Shown piece after piece: positions 1 to 11,887 of a stretch of 64,000 bases of DNA. Position 1 is the first letter of the stretch, and each line of letters begins with the position of its first letter. Location of the stretch: positions 15,595,784 to 15,659,783 of the forward strand of contig OY855915.1 of NCBI GenBank assembly GCA_963693305.1, read 5' to 3'. Below the pieces are notes generated by a model, which made no database searches, was not told the DNA's origin, and saw nothing but the letters and a program-made list of their open reading frames with translations. A program made the position numbers and the translations under genes. This DNA comes from Meandrina meandrites (lineage: Eukaryota; Cnidaria; Anthozoa; Scleractinia; Meandrinidae).

Positions 1-299
1 ATAAAGTTAGCAGCTGCAATAAGTTCAAAAAGAGTTAAAGAAGGAAAGTTTTTAAAAGATACCGCGAGCATTGAAACTCGCAGAGAAGTGAGAAAGTTTT
101 CACTTGAGACACACATGTATAACTAGCCAGCTGTCGAGCCAGTGCTTTCAGCTCTTAGCTGGAACATCATAACATTAAAAAAACTCATGTGGTAGAAATA
201 AATGATAAAAGACTCGATCAGTCTTCAGGCATTTAAGTAAAATTTGTACTGAGACTTGCCAAGAAGGAAAGAGAATTCAAAAGAGTTCTTGAGATAATT

Positions 300-402
300 T
301 AGCCTGCGTAGAAAGCGTTCCCGTTCGAACAAAGCGAAGATTCTAGTCGCGCGCGCGACACATAGCTCTTCGTTCGCACGGGAACGCTTGCTACGCAGGC
401 AA
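300..402. mobile_element. Foldback MITE (hairpin) with 9-bp target duplication
   Basis: The arms begin GCCTGCGTAG at 302 and end with its exact complement at 400, enclosing a CG-rich centre. The flanking sequence GAGATAATT occurs at 291-299 and again at 403-411, which marks a 9-bp target duplication. No coding capacity is present, so this is a non-autonomous DNA-type element. The family is not identified. Confidence 0.75.
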
Positions 403-411
403 GAGATAATT

Positions 412-2095
412 AAAACTCACGACAGGCGTTTACATTGACAGAGGTGAGAAATCTTTTGGCATCCGTTTCGAGCTCAGCTGTCAAGTTGGTCATTATATTG
501 AAACAAAAAATCTGAATACAGCTGATCTCAATTGGTAGTTTTAAAACGTTTGTCTATTACCAAAGTTTATCCTCGCTGAGATCACTCGTTACAGCAAAAA
601 AAGCAAAATGATCTCAATAAGTTGGGGACGCGTTCGTGTAATTAAATTTACGTGATTACTACATAAAATCCTTCAGATTTTTTGCATAATGTTTCTTTGT
701 TTTACTTAGCTACTTGACCTCAACAATTCATACTGAAAGTTTGTTTTAAATGGCACGTCCTCGTCCCATGATCTTGAAAAAGACAAGGCCAGAAACAAGT
801 GATGCTTTGTGAGCAGAACACGAGAAAATTAGTGCTTTCTTCTGAATTATCGCAAGACTGTTCCTAACAAAAAACTGATTTTCAATCAATTAAGAAAATA
901 GAATAGCCAAAATATCAAGCGAAATAATTGACTGTAGTAACGGATACGCTGACAAAAAAGGGATAACAGCGGGGGCAGCTGTAGTGTTAACTATCCCTAG
1001 TATACTGTATACTACATATAATTTCACATGTGGAATTACAAAATTGCCAGAGCAACGTTTCCCATGTCTTAGTGCCAAGATGGCGAACAGGTTTTTAAAA
1101 GATGATCTTAAAGCTTAAACTTTGTACAGTTTCCCTTGAATTTCATCTAGGCCAGTTAGCTTTGGTCCTGTAGTAAACTTTTAGCGATAATTTACATTTC
1201 AAAACGTCAAAACGACTTTAGAACACGAAGCCAGTTACATAAATAGCATCGAGAGGATTTTTGATCGTTTTACACGGGAGCTGTTTGCAGTTCATTAATG
1301 CCGAATTATAGCCAATAACGTAAGGAGTATTCAACAATACTCGATTTTGAAACATCCTAAAAACAGCAAGAGGGATTCTAAAGGATTTTTGTCGACAAAT
1401 TAAACGAGCGTGAAATTATCTTGTTATTTCACTCGTCACCATTTAATTACCCATACTAATTTCTCGAGTAAAAGTAATAATCTGTATATTGTGTACAGTA
1501 CAGTGGAGTCGATAGTTTGCTTTCACTTGGTTACAAAATTTGTTGCAGAGGTGTTGTTTGGATACTTAAACGTCATTGGCCATTGGTCTAGCCATCCCTT
1601 GTTTTCAACTGGCGTTTGATTGGTAAATTTTCTTCCAAGTGGCCATGTTCGAGTAGCCACACTGTAACATAGACTTTAGGGATTTTTTTGCGCTTCATGT
1701 CGTTGACATATGGTATTCTTGTACGTTCCTAACATCTTTTAGACGTAACATCGAAACATGTTCAACGCAAAATGTCTTTCCTTAACAATTCTGCCAATAT
1801 AAGCCTAGTAGGTCTAGTTGTAGATCCTGTCATCGGAAATGGAGAAAAACAATGAATATGTGATAATATATTTGGTTTTTCCTTGAAATTTCCGTGATAA
1901 TCGTCGCTGGTAGAGCTTTAACTATACTTGTTAATGAGGTTGTAAAGAACAAAGCCGCTCTCCCAGTGCTCAAAACGTAATTTGATAATTTCGCCTGTTA
2001 ATGTGGACCTTGTGAACGCCGGCTCAGGACGTTGCTAAGCTGTGTTTCATAAAGTCCTCGTCTGAAACTCGATCGATTAGCCTTAGCAGGTTAAA
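412..2095. other. No gene seen; possible 3' intron of the KH gene
   Basis: I see only short ORFs without recognisable domains on either strand. If gene 1 splices at its donor at 2116, this stretch is intron or contains an exon I could not recognise. No homologue of gene 2's next exon (36308-36567) was found here. Confidence 0.4.
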
Positions 2096-2115
2096 CTAAC
2101 ATTGAGAATTCATAC

Positions 2116-3077
2116 CTGTTCTTCCACGTATGGTGAGTCTGCAATCGAATTCGCAACCAGGAAACAAAATGTCGCTCTGCAGATATTTTCGAGATTTAAG
2201 AACCAGCCAACCCCGACAACGTGACCGTGTTATTTCATCTTCAAATGGAATCTCCTCCAAGACGTTCTTAACATCACTAAAAGGGATTGGTAAGTCCTCT
2301 AACTTTCTTTTGACGCTCTCCTTTGCCACCCATATCTGTTTAGAGTGAAAGCCCGTTTTAGTTTATCTTATGCTATTTACCCTCCTTATAACTGATCTAG
2401 GCTGATTGACTTTTGCCTATTTACTGAGTAGAAGACCTGTTTTACTGGCTTTAACCAGAATTAAAATAATCGTAAAAGAAAAGAAAAGTTAACTAAGGTT
2501 ACCGTTAGTTAACAACCAAAATTATCAACCTTACCTTACACCTAAGGTAATGATAACTAGGCGTCAGATATGTTAAGTCATATCTAGCAATGAATAAATT
2601 ATCCTCAGACGTCTTTTCGTAAAAATTCCGTTTGAATATATCCTCACGAAGATCCACTCGTTCTCTAAATGTTACTTTCCAGTAATTTTCACCCTCAGGC
2701 GATTGCAACTCTTCTGTTGCTTCATCAATGCTCCACGTTTCGTCGTCAACGTCCTCTATGAGGGGAAAACATGAAGAGTTACTTTATTTCTGATTGACGC
2801 GAGATGAATGCCTAAACTTTTCCGAAACAAACAGAACAGAAAAATTTGACACTGAACAACAACATCTCCCCAAGATGAGGAGAGAACAAGTTAAATTTGA
2901 ATTAAAATTACCTTCATCGGGTCCTCGAACAATGGAAGTTCCTAAATGACACCAAATGTCGGCCTTAGGGTTTTCCGTATTCTTCGTTTCATATTTAATC
3001 TTACGTAGCGAGTCCAGAGCGTCATTCACAAGATTTGACTGGTACTTGGAGTGATTCCACTTACTATTATAAGAGTC
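2116..3077 (-). CDS. Gene 1 exons 4-6: conserved module shared with gene 2
   Basis: Exons 3077-2912 (166 nt), 2755-2535 (221 nt) and 2335-2116 (220 nt) encode about 202 residues. Landmarks are ADIWCHLGT near the end of the first, NYWKVTF and RYDLTYLTPS in the second, and IPFSDVKNVLEEI, RSRCRGWLVL and FPGCEFDCRLTIRG in the third. The gene 2 counterparts are 163, 224 and 220 nt with the same phases. I do not recognise the domain; the aromatic and cysteine-rich conserved blocks suggest a folded globular unit. Confidence 0.75.
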
Positions 3078-6000
3078 CTGCCCAGAAATAAAATATTTAG
3101 TGTTAAAATTAATTAATTGTAGTCAACTGTCAGTTTGGCATACTTACATACTGAACTTAGCGAGTTTGCGCCTGGATTCTTCGAGTTTCTGTAATCCTTC
3201 TCTATCTAGCTGAAAATCTGCTTCCTCGTTGGGTTTTGTCGTTACAAAGCTCAAAAACATTTGCAGATCTGGAAGCTCCTCGACTCAAACGGAGCTTGAA
3301 GTGTTGTCAGCCAGCAGGAAAATGCGCAAACATTTGAATGGTTTCTAGTTCTGATTGGCTGGCTTCGTTACGTATTTTTGTTTGTGATATTTTAGCTCAC
3401 TGAATTCTCCAATTTAGCCTGCAAAATACATCATCCGATGAAACTATTAAAATTCGGATCTCCCTGCCTTTAAGGAGTTCAAGTTATGTATTTCAAGTGC
3501 AGGCTTATTTGCGGTCTCTTTGTGTAGGATTTCAATGGATTAGCCCATTACTGTGGAGACTTACGCCTCTTAACTCCGAAACGTTCTGGGCCGGTTCTTC
3601 GATTTGGTATTTGGTTTATTTAAAAACTGCTGTCTCACGACACGTTGGACTTCGAAATTCAGTAGAAAAGGCTGCCAATAGAAGAATACTTGCATACGCG
3701 AGGAAGAAAGACATAATTGCATAGTCCATGAAACTGTTGTAGGTTGTAGGAAAAGAGTAAAGAGTTTCCAGAAAAGCATCGCACTTCCCTAAATAAAAGT
3801 TATTTTCTTGATTAAACTTGTTCTTTTAGATCCGTCTCTTATTCGGGTCCTGGCAACAGGTAGCAAAAGCATGATATTTGCAGAATGGCAGCCTTTATTC
3901 AAAAAAATTGTATGGGTTTTTAAACGGGGAACTTTTGAGCAATAAATAAAAGCAAAATTTCTAAATTTAGTCGACGAAACATAACATGGTGTTGTTTGCT
4001 TATGTTACAACGTATTTGCAAGCAATTTGGAGTTTTCGGGTACATCGAATACATCGCTTTGTAGCTTAATTTGGGCCGGTTTAAGCTGCTGTGTTCAAGC
4101 ATTTTTTTCTTTTCAAGCTAATTATATAAGGTGACTTTCTTACTGTTACATCTATAATAGACGACCATATCCCTATAAAAAGGGGATTTTGCTGCGTAGC
4201 ACTCAAATAAGTAACGTTAACTAGTAAATAGTGTTTCTGGAGTGCTTGAAATACTGTTAAAACAGACGTTTCGGGGATAACCCCTTCATCAGTGTTGAGG
4301 TGACTCGATCGAAATAAATGACGCGCTGTATGCCTGTCTGAAAGCTCTAATAGCTTCTCCATTTCTGACTCGATTTCCCTGAAACTTTCGCATTTTATAC
4401 GAAATTTATCGTGGAATAATATGTATGTCAATATGTTGATCTAATATTCGTTAGTTTTGCGCGATGTTACATTTATTGAACACTACTTTTGGGATAAAAT
4501 TGCTATTTACAGATAACTGAGCGCTAAGATTTCGTTTAAACTTCTGCAGTTAGCTCGTAATAATATCTTGCCATGACTGTTCAAGTTTCCGCAAAATCGT
4601 CGGAACAGAAACCCCTGTACAATTTGGACATCAAAATATTAACTCCGGGCGAACTTCGAAGTTTGGAACGCTCCAGCGCTTCCAAATCTCACCTAAACGT
4701 ACAACAACCGTAGAAAAAGAAGGTTCAATGTATCAGTTTTATTAGCTCCAAATCACATTCGGCTATTTGCAACGATGACAAAGTTTGAGCTAATGTTAGA
4801 AACTCACCTTTTTCGTTAAAATGTAGCGAAGTAGCCAAATTACGTTTTCCTGAATTATATGAAAACTAACCGGACGAATCGAATAAAACTACTGGAACAT
4901 AAAAATGAATATCTTACACACACTTTGCGCTATTTTACGTTGCTGGAGCGGCCTTGATTTGGATGAATATGTATTTTTAAAGTGGAGCACTGCTGCAACT
5001 CTGTTGTGAACACGGCCATGTTGTTATTTGAATTCTACAGCTGACGCTATGTAAATTTTTTGGATTTCATGAGAATTTGAGAAATTTGCACATTTAACTT
5101 AACCCTGATGAAGGGGTTATCCCCGAAACGCTATTTTAAAAGTATTTCAAGCACTCCAGAAATACTATTTACTAGTTAACGACGATATCCCTATCCCTAG
5201 CCTAAGTGGCGGATCAATGTGGTAGCGTAGTGGTGAGAGAGTGATGCTAGCTAGCATGCAAGAGGTTCCAGGTACGATTCTGGGTGGTGACGTCCAATTT
5301 TCATTTTTCTTTTTAGTAGAGAAAAATTTCGATGATTGTGAAAAATTTCTAAGCGAAACGGACACGTCCTTCGCCGCGAACAGTCACCGAAAAATAAAAC
5401 GAAAAAAAAAACCCTTTAGCACCCAGGGTAGGCCGTTTTACTATTATTTCATCAGAATTTCATCGCCATCGAAATATCATGCAAATAGCAACTTTATTCT
5501 TATGTATTCTGATGTTATTTATGTTATATGCTTCATAAAAATTGATTTATTCAACAACATTTGGCATATATTAAAATATTTAAATCAGATCTACGGACCT
5601 TTGTTCCATTTTCCTCGACTGGTATCAGTCGATACTGCTGCGTATGCGGTCCTGGAAGCGACATACGATCTTCTTCTGGCAGCTTCTCAAGCTTAAGTTT
5701 ACAGTTCTCAGGAAGATAACTGCCATCAATGTAGCAACGAGCTTTGGAAAATTCGTTTTCTGCCCCTTTTAGCCTTGCTGTAGCCTGTAATGAATAACAA
5801 ATACCGAGTTAAAGAAATGATTTCACGGTTCGGCGCAAATTGAGGACATTGTTATTAAATAAACAAATATGTAAAAAGAACAGAAACTGGCAGGAGGCTG
5901 GCCATTTGGCTATCTAGTGGTGTTGGCAAAGCAAAGTACGCTATCCACTGTAATGTTTCGTGATAAAGTTGTTATCCGATGGATAGCTTTACCACCCTTT

Positions 6001-7863
6001 GAAAAACCGGAACCAGGTGTATAAATGCGTTCCGAGAAATGAAATCCTGGGTAATAACCCTACAACGGACTAGTGCATATCTCACCAGTGGAGTGGGGGG
6101 AGAGAATTACTTCTCGTCATTTCATGCTAAGTACACCGGAGAAAAGTGCCGTCCTAATGACTTCAACGTACAGATTTTTTACATTACTAACGATTGTCTA
6201 ACATCGATAAAAAGAAGAGAGAATACAGTCATGCAGAAATGTCCGATAAGTGGTAAAGCATAAAGTTCTGCAAAAAACAAAACAAACAGACAAAAAACAA
6301 CGATAATTATTTAAAATAGAGAGACACAAGGAAGCATTCAACTGCCTGCCTTGTATATTGTTTAAACCAAATTGATTGCAAGGCTGGCACTACGGCAAAC
6401 TACCGGCGTGCAGTACGTATTGTCCGCCTTTCAATTAGCCTTGCCTCTCCGCTTATGTGTCTTTGTAGTATATTTATAAGGTAAAAGACTTTCATCATTT
6501 TCCGCGATAAAGTATCGGCACATTTTGAGTCAAAATTTTCGGCTCAAATTTCCCATCCAAATTGGCCAGGGTTTTGGTAAATATCTTTTCTCTCGGCTGC
6601 CAAAGTTTGTAAACTAACCAAATTCTTGGCAAGATCATTTCTTCCAAACTGCTTGGACGATGAAATGCCTTTGTTCTTAAACCATCGACATCCTTTCGAG
6701 ACTTGCTAAAACAGTTTAAAGCTGTGCAAGCTGATATTTGTGATCCGTGAATACAAACAAAACAGCAGTAGAGATCAAATCTCACAGAGATTCCCGCCAA
6801 ATCGGTTGGACGGAATGACGTCACAAATATGCTGCCAGGTTGCTGAGCAATATTTAAAATGGCGGCCACCAATATCGAATTTTGCGACATTTGGAGGCAA
6901 AATTTCTCAGGTTACAAGGCACTTTGGAACTTGAAACTTTGGTGAGTACCTAATTTGTATATGTACGTTTAAATTGTGGCGAGAAAAAAATATTTGCTTT
7001 TTGGAGTAGCCTTCTCTTTTAAGCTATTTTATGGGTACCAGTGAAGTGAAATGCGAACATTTACTGTATGTGCATTGAAAAGAAATAACTTATACACACC
7101 ACTATTTCTCCAATGTTCACTCTTGCATGCTGCCTTTGGTTTTCTTTACCATATGTTATGTACACTTCTCCTCCTTTGCGAGTTAAGCCTGCTTTTGTCT
7201 GTTTGCTTATTTCATTGAGTTTAACTCCCATCTTTCCAATTACTCTTCCTTTATATTCAGGTGGAATCTCTACTAGTTCCCACTTACTTATCTTTGCCTC
7301 TTCCTGTAGAGAAAACAAAAGGACAAAGTCAACGTACACTTTATATGCATGAAGCTAAAATTGAATGATTTTATTACATACAAAATTGATTGCCCATCTT
7401 TTCAGCGACTCATAATGAGACCAACCAGACTATGACAAAATGCATTCAACAATGCAAAGAAAGCTAAGGCCGCCTTCCTGCAAGTTGCACGGAAAGATGA
7501 CGTTATAGTTTGAGGGATTAATTTAGAAGCGTAATATGCGCTGGACAGAAAAAAATTGGCGGACTCGCACGATGGTCATTTGGGGTAAATTAAAACCTTA
7601 AAAATATTGATCATAGAAATAGATTAGAATGATGGCAGTCTATTAATGATAATTAACAATTAACTTACCACTGTGTTTAATATTAAAGTCTTCGCGGATT
7701 TTATCTGTTCTGCACTACCACTGACTGTGAACCCTTCTTCTTCTCTGCTATGTGAGTATATTTGTGCTCCAGATTGCTGCATTATTTCATTTATCTTACG
7801 TCCTTCCCTTCCGATAACACAGCCTTTCCAGTCTTTGGGAACCGGTACGAACACACTCTCCAT
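2116..7863 (-). CDS. Gene 1: two-KH-domain protein with a conserved module shared with the ROCO gene (3' end open)
   Basis: Six exons on the minus strand chain in frame: 7863-7669, 7303-7100, 5784-5599, 3077-2912, 2755-2535 and 2335-2116. Every junction has an AG acceptor and GT donor, and the phases are 0,0,0,1,0, ending open in phase 1. The product so far is about 397 residues. Residues 1-65 and 66-133 are KH domains with GREG and GKMG loops, a known single-stranded RNA/DNA-binding fold. Residues 134-195 are a linker. The rest matches gene 2 exons 2-4 closely, for example the tryptophan-cysteine-histidine motif WCHLGT and the block RSRCRGWLVL. ATG 7863 is chosen because an in-frame stop lies just upstream behind a TTTCAG acceptor, so upstream sequence would be 5' UTR. 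If the last donor is not used, the frame stops at 2096. Function is not known; RNA binding is inferred from the KH domains. Confidence 0.75.
4268..4292 (-). ncRNA. Hammerhead ribozyme core (left arm)
   Basis: On the minus strand the core reads CTGATGA, then AGGGG-TTAT-CCCC as a closed helix II, then GAAAC. This matches the conserved CUGANGA...GAAA core. Helices I and III and the cleavage site were not verified. Confidence 0.6.
5105..5129 (+). ncRNA. Hammerhead ribozyme core (right arm)
   Basis: On the plus strand CTGATGA, an AGGGG/CCCC helix II with a TTAT loop, and GAAAC follow in order. It is the inverted partner of the core at 4268-4292 with an identical helix II. Helices I and III were not verified. 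Confidence 0.6.
5209..5295 (+). repeat. tRNA-derived SINE head
   Basis: The sequence TGGTAGCGTAGTGG resembles a Pol III A box, and about 30 bases later GGTACGATTCT resembles a B box. The spacing is that of a tRNA-derived SINE promoter. The tail is not clearly defined. It lies just outside the hammerhead-bearing element in the intron between exons 3 and 4 of gene 1. Confidence 0.5.
5599..5784 (-). CDS. Gene 1 exon 3: linker
   Basis: This 186-nt exon was found by its TTACAG acceptor and AAAG|GTCCGT donor. It encodes 62 charged residues including KARCYIDGSYLPENC, with no recognised domain. It joins KH2 to the shared module in phase 0 on both sides. The plus-strand ORF overlapping it is a shadow. 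Confidence 0.65.
6816..6868. promoter_or_regulatory. CRE palindrome and YY1-like site inside a gene 1 intron
   Basis: A full cAMP-response-element palindrome TGACGTCA lies at 6816-6823 and an AAAATGGCGGCC (YY1-like) site at about 6857-6868, with a CpG-containing neighbourhood. Such pairs mark many animal core promoters. Here it sits in the intron between exons 2 and 3, so an internal or antisense promoter is possible but unproven. Confidence 0.3.
7100..7303 (-). CDS. Gene 1 exon 2: KH domain 2
   Basis: This 204-nt exon follows a CTACAG acceptor and ends at a GTG|GTGTGT donor, both in phase 0. It encodes VIGKMGVKLNEI with a GKMG loop and the usual helix-strand order of a second KH domain. Tandem KH domains usually act together to extend the bound nucleic-acid footprint; that is family knowledge. 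Confidence 0.8.
7669..7863 (-). CDS. Gene 1 exon 1: KH domain 1
   Basis: This 195-nt exon encodes 65 residues starting MESVFVPVPK. The KH signature is visible as hydrophobic strand, CVIGREGRKINEI with the GxxG loop, then a variable strand and a closing helix. The donor reads GTG|GTAAGT in phase 0. It is the presumed start exon of gene 1. Confidence 0.8.
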
Positions 7864-7903
7864 TGCCTCTTTTCGTTTCTTCTTGGTATTTGATCAAATT
7901 AAA

Positions 7904-9820
7904 CTGAAAGAGATTGTAAAGCTCATTGTCAAACCACTTATTTCCCCTGCCATTTAATTCAGTTGACAACACTGCGTCACTCGTCGTTATCGTCCTTTCC
8001 CAGGAACCAGAAAAGCCAAGGAACGTAAATAAATTGGCTTAATGAAAAGAATTTGACTCCAGAGAAAGATATAGATATCGCTCGTGTTGCCAAAGGCACT
8101 GATGTTCAAATGAAGGTGGTCTACCGAGTCTGGCTGATGCCAAGATTAAAGACCACGACAGACGCAACTGTCCCGTATTTGGTCAAAAATCTGTGCGGAT
8201 TTATTGTTCAGCCAAAAGGAAAGTATCTACAGTTCAAGAGAGGTTCTGTTTAGGCACGTTATGCTCTGAAAGCCATATACAGGCCGTGAGCTGGTGACCC
8301 TCGCCCTATTCTCCTGTTCTACATCTCAATAACTCCATTGTTTCGGAGTGGACGTGGGCGAAAGTCAGACTTAATCTGGAGTTGCGAGAGAGAACGAAAA
8401 AAAGTCAGAGTTCTCTTTCAGTAAATGTTTCACTTTTGTTATACTTTGTGCTGACCAGTCCTTGAGAAATGTAGGTTTCTTTCCAATAGTAATGAGTGAG
8501 TTGAATCATAATGGTAGTTGAAAAAGCTGCTCAATAGAATTTATCTCATGTTCTAAATTAACCTCAGCCCGAATTGGTAAACTTGTCCGAGTCTTTGAAT
8601 TTTGTCCGTGTCTTTTATATTAAGGTTTCCGGCAAAGAATAGTTCTCTTACGTTGTTACCTCATTCTATATCTAAGTCAAAGAAAATGTTTCATTTTCCC
8701 TTGTTCGAGGTGTCAAGGTATTAATTCAAGTGACCTTGAGAGATTTGTTGAAAGGGACTAATAAGTCATTCATCTGAAGGCCACCCTTTAAAAAATCGTT
8801 TATCATTACTTTTCGCAAATCTTGTCTCCTATGTTATTCCAAAGAAACCGGTAATAAAAAATCATTCATTTCATTTATAATTTTGTAGTTTGAAGGAAGA
8901 TGTGATAATGCATAAATATGTCAACTCAGATTCAACTAAGGATTTTAGTAACGTAATCTTTCCCATCAGTGTTAATCTGCGATATTTTCAAAGTGGATTT
9001 GGTGCAGTTTTTGTTACAAGAAGAACGCTCAGTACCAAATAGCTCTCTTGTGATCACCCATTCAAACTGAGCAAAGCTATGCTCAAATTGAAAACAAAAA
9101 CTCTTTGAAAACTCTTCGCTATAGTCTGTGCATGTGCGAACTTCGATCAGTACATTCTCGGACGAATGTGTCGTTGTTCAGCCAGACTATAAACCATTGT
9201 AAACCATATTATAAAATCCTATCCACACCTCTCCAAAGCGCCTTCAACACGTGGCTACGTTTGGAAAACAATGAAATCCAACAAAATACAGGCAAGAAGC
9301 CACAAGGAACCACGAGCCAGAAAATATAAGACCAAGACATGCCGTCTCCTCGGTCCGTAAAAGGACTACTTGCCCTTGAGTTAGAGCGGAACAGACATGC
9401 TGAAGACCTAGGTTTCTCCCCAAATCCTTTGGAGGTGCTCCGTTAAAGGGGCACTGTCACGGGGATTTTTATGTTTTGGGGTAAAAATGTGCTAAAGATG
9501 AAATGAAATTATTTTTCACGTATACAGAATAATCCCAGAAAGAACAAACCATAGTCAGTAACGGGCGATTTTTCCAAGAAAAAAAGGAAAAGAAATCAGC
9601 CTGATGTTTTCAAGTTGCAGCCATTCGCATCCTGGCGATCCGCAGCCAAAAACACTAAATTATAGGTTCAGAGAGCTGGTTGGGTAGTTTTAAGCGAAGC
9701 TGAACCAGTATTTTGGGGTCTCCTGAGTTTAGAATGTTTTTTGGCTTTTCAAACTTATCCTTAACATTAGTGACAGTGTCTCTTAAAGACACAGCAAACG
9801 ATGAAGAATTGCAGATTCTA
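7904..9820. other. No gene seen upstream of gene 1
   Basis: Only short ORFs without domains occur here. The stretch should contain the gene 1 promoter or a 5' UTR exon, because a splice acceptor (TTTCAG) lies just upstream of the start codon, but no exon or promoter could be placed with confidence. Confidence 0.4.
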
Positions 9821-10520
9821 TCCGGGTGTCTGGAAAACCCGAACAGTGAACAGTACGAATAGTCGCGAATAGTGACGATCGCGAATATGACAAGTACTTG
9901 TTGGAATGAGGTTGAAGTCCCATCCTGAATGAATGCGGAATGTCTAAAAGTCTTCACCGTTGAATGGAAGTACATTCAAAAGCCCACTAACAACTTTCAC
10001 CATGTTGCCATGCCTGAAAAACCACGTCTTGAAAACTATAATGGTGTCGCTGCGAGTGCTTGTAGTGACACTCCCATCCTGTACCTCAAAATAACTCGAG
10101 TATCATGAATAACTGCCTTTCCAGCACGGATAGGTCAACTCCAGTTTCCTCCCAAGGTAAAACAAGACACTTACAGCGCTCTTTACATTGTTCAGGCCGA
10201 TAACGGTTGCAAAAAACATACTTTGACAAGTAATAAACAATGTCACGGGCTCGACGCAAAGTCCCCTCAATGCCAATATATGATATTCCGACTCTCCACA
10301 ACATCAGGGAGTTGTTTAAAAGGCATCACTAGACAATGGCCTATGTATACATATCCGTCTTCTGTGGTCGGCTAATCCCTGTCATTCTAGGAATCTCAAG
10401 GTCCATCTCATTTACGTGCTTGAGCAAGGGTCTTTGGCCCACCTTTACCGATGATTATGCCGGATAGAATCAGGTGTCTGGAAAACCCGAATAGCGGATA
10501 GTCGCCAATAGTGACGAATA
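9821..10520. repeat. Dispersed repeat pair sharing GTGTCTGGAAAACCCGAA
   Basis: The string GTGTCTGGAAAACCCGAA followed by AATAGTCGC(G/C)AATAGTGACGA-like sequence occurs near 9826 and near 10474 in the same orientation, about 650 bp apart. The bases before it, GATTCTATCCGG at the first site and CCGGATAGAATC at the second, are reverse complements. It looks like the ends of an unidentified mobile element. Confidence 0.45.
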
Positions 10521-10714
10521 GTAAAGTTTTAAGGCCCATAGGGTGGTTTCGACTGGGTAGGTTCCCTTCCTCTTAAACTCAACCAGAAAGTTGCAATTCG
10601 CTCAGGGTGCAGAGGATTACAAAGAAGAGGCTGCATTCAAAGTTACCAAAACCAACTGAAACCCATTTTTTGTCCGTGGTCAGTATATGGTGAACAGTAT
10701 AAATAGATCAGTCG

Positions 10715-11720
10715 CATGGAAAATTATTCCAGACCACCTCTCAAGAATACATGGCAACCTTGCTTTTTTAACAAATTGTAGTTACGAAATTAAGATGCTG
10801 AAGCTCAATAACCTCCCGGACTTTTATCGGTCAATACTAGAATACTGGCAGTATTTTAAAACATTAGACTCTAACGAAACAGACTTCAAAGACGAAATTC
10901 TATGGAACAACCGTAATATTCTAATTGACAAGAAGCCAGTTTCTTATAGAAATCGGTTCAATCAAAGCATTGTTCATGTGCATCATTTATTGAACGAACA
11001 CGGTAATTTCTACGAACTTGCAGAATTCAAAAATCAAATTTAACCTGAATGTCCCGTTTACTGCCTTCTACGATCTCATCGACGCCATTCCTAACGCATG
11101 GAAAAATAAAATAAAGCAGCCCTTCCAAATCGACAATAATAACACAGCAAACTGTAACACAACTCTGTCCACAAGTTCAATTTATTCTACTATCTTGACA
11201 CGCTACTTTGTACCACCAACCTCTCAAAGCTGCGCCACGGCTTTACCGAAAACAATGTTCAGAAAGTTTACTTACTACCTTTTAAGATTACAAAAGAAGT
11301 TAAAATCATCAAGTTTCAATTCAAAATTATACATAATATACTACCTTCTCAAATGAGCTTATACCGAGACGGTTTGTCAGAAAACGATAGATGTCCTCTT
11401 TGCAAAAAACAAATACAAACCTTGAACCATCTATTAGCTACCTGCATCAAAACGACTTCCTTTTGGAAAAGTTTCAAAATTAGTGGTACGAGAAAACACA
11501 CGAAAATATACGCTTAAATCAAAGTAAAATATTGTACGGCTTTTTAGAAAAAACAACTCACTGGCAGGCCCTAAATTACTTAATTCTACTGGCGAAATAT
11601 CACATTTTCTGTACAAATGGTCAACAAGATGAACTTTGTTTCCAGAGCTTCCTATTACGGGTAAAAGACAAATTGCAAATACTTAGGGAGATCGCAATTG
11701 CAAAAAATTCATAAGAAAAT
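10715..11720 (+). pseudogene. LINE ORF2 C-terminal remnant
   Basis: Three short frames (10687-11043, 11018-11356 and about 11354-11714) together cover the C-terminal third of an L1-like ORF2 protein beyond the reverse transcriptase core. The end holds a CxxC...H...C zinc-binding motif. It has no start codon of its own and several frame breaks. It is a dead-on-arrival copy. Confidence 0.7.
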
Positions 11721-11887
11721 TTCAGCTAACATTGACCTTCGTGCGGTGATTGTACGTAAATTTTAGATTTCTTGGAAACAAATAATATAAAACGCGTGTA
11801 AGTCATAGTTGTAAGTAAGTAGCGTAGTATTATGTAAGTAAGTAAGACGGAATCCGCCAGGACTTCGAGTAGTTGTTGGACAAAATT

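Larger units (their letters stand above)
4177..5180. mobile_element. Inverted Penelope-type element with two hammerhead cores
   Basis: Two arms of about 80-90 bp (about 4205-4294 and 5104-5180) are inverted copies of each other. Each contains a CTGATGA...GAAAC hammerhead core, and each is oriented outward. The direct repeat GACGACCATATCCCTAT at 4160-4176 recurs as GACGATATCCCTAT at 5181-5194, consistent with a target duplication. No reverse transcriptase is visible inside. Penelope-like elements are known to carry hammerhead ribozymes in their terminal repeats, so a non-autonomous head-to-head Penelope derivative is the likely identity. Confidence 0.65.

Noticed and set aside
890..1078. 62-codon minus-strand ORF as the missing next exon of gene 1
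   Set aside because: It has no similarity to gene 2 exon 5 and its hydrophobic composition looks like a chance ORF in AT-rich DNA.
5241..5696. 151-codon plus-strand ORF
   Set aside because: It overlaps gene 1 exon 3 on the opposite strand, begins in the SINE and has no domain; the minus-strand exon with clean splice sites is preferred.
8053..8253. 66-codon plus-strand ORF upstream of gene 1
   Set aside because: No domain, no splice support and no homologue within the window.
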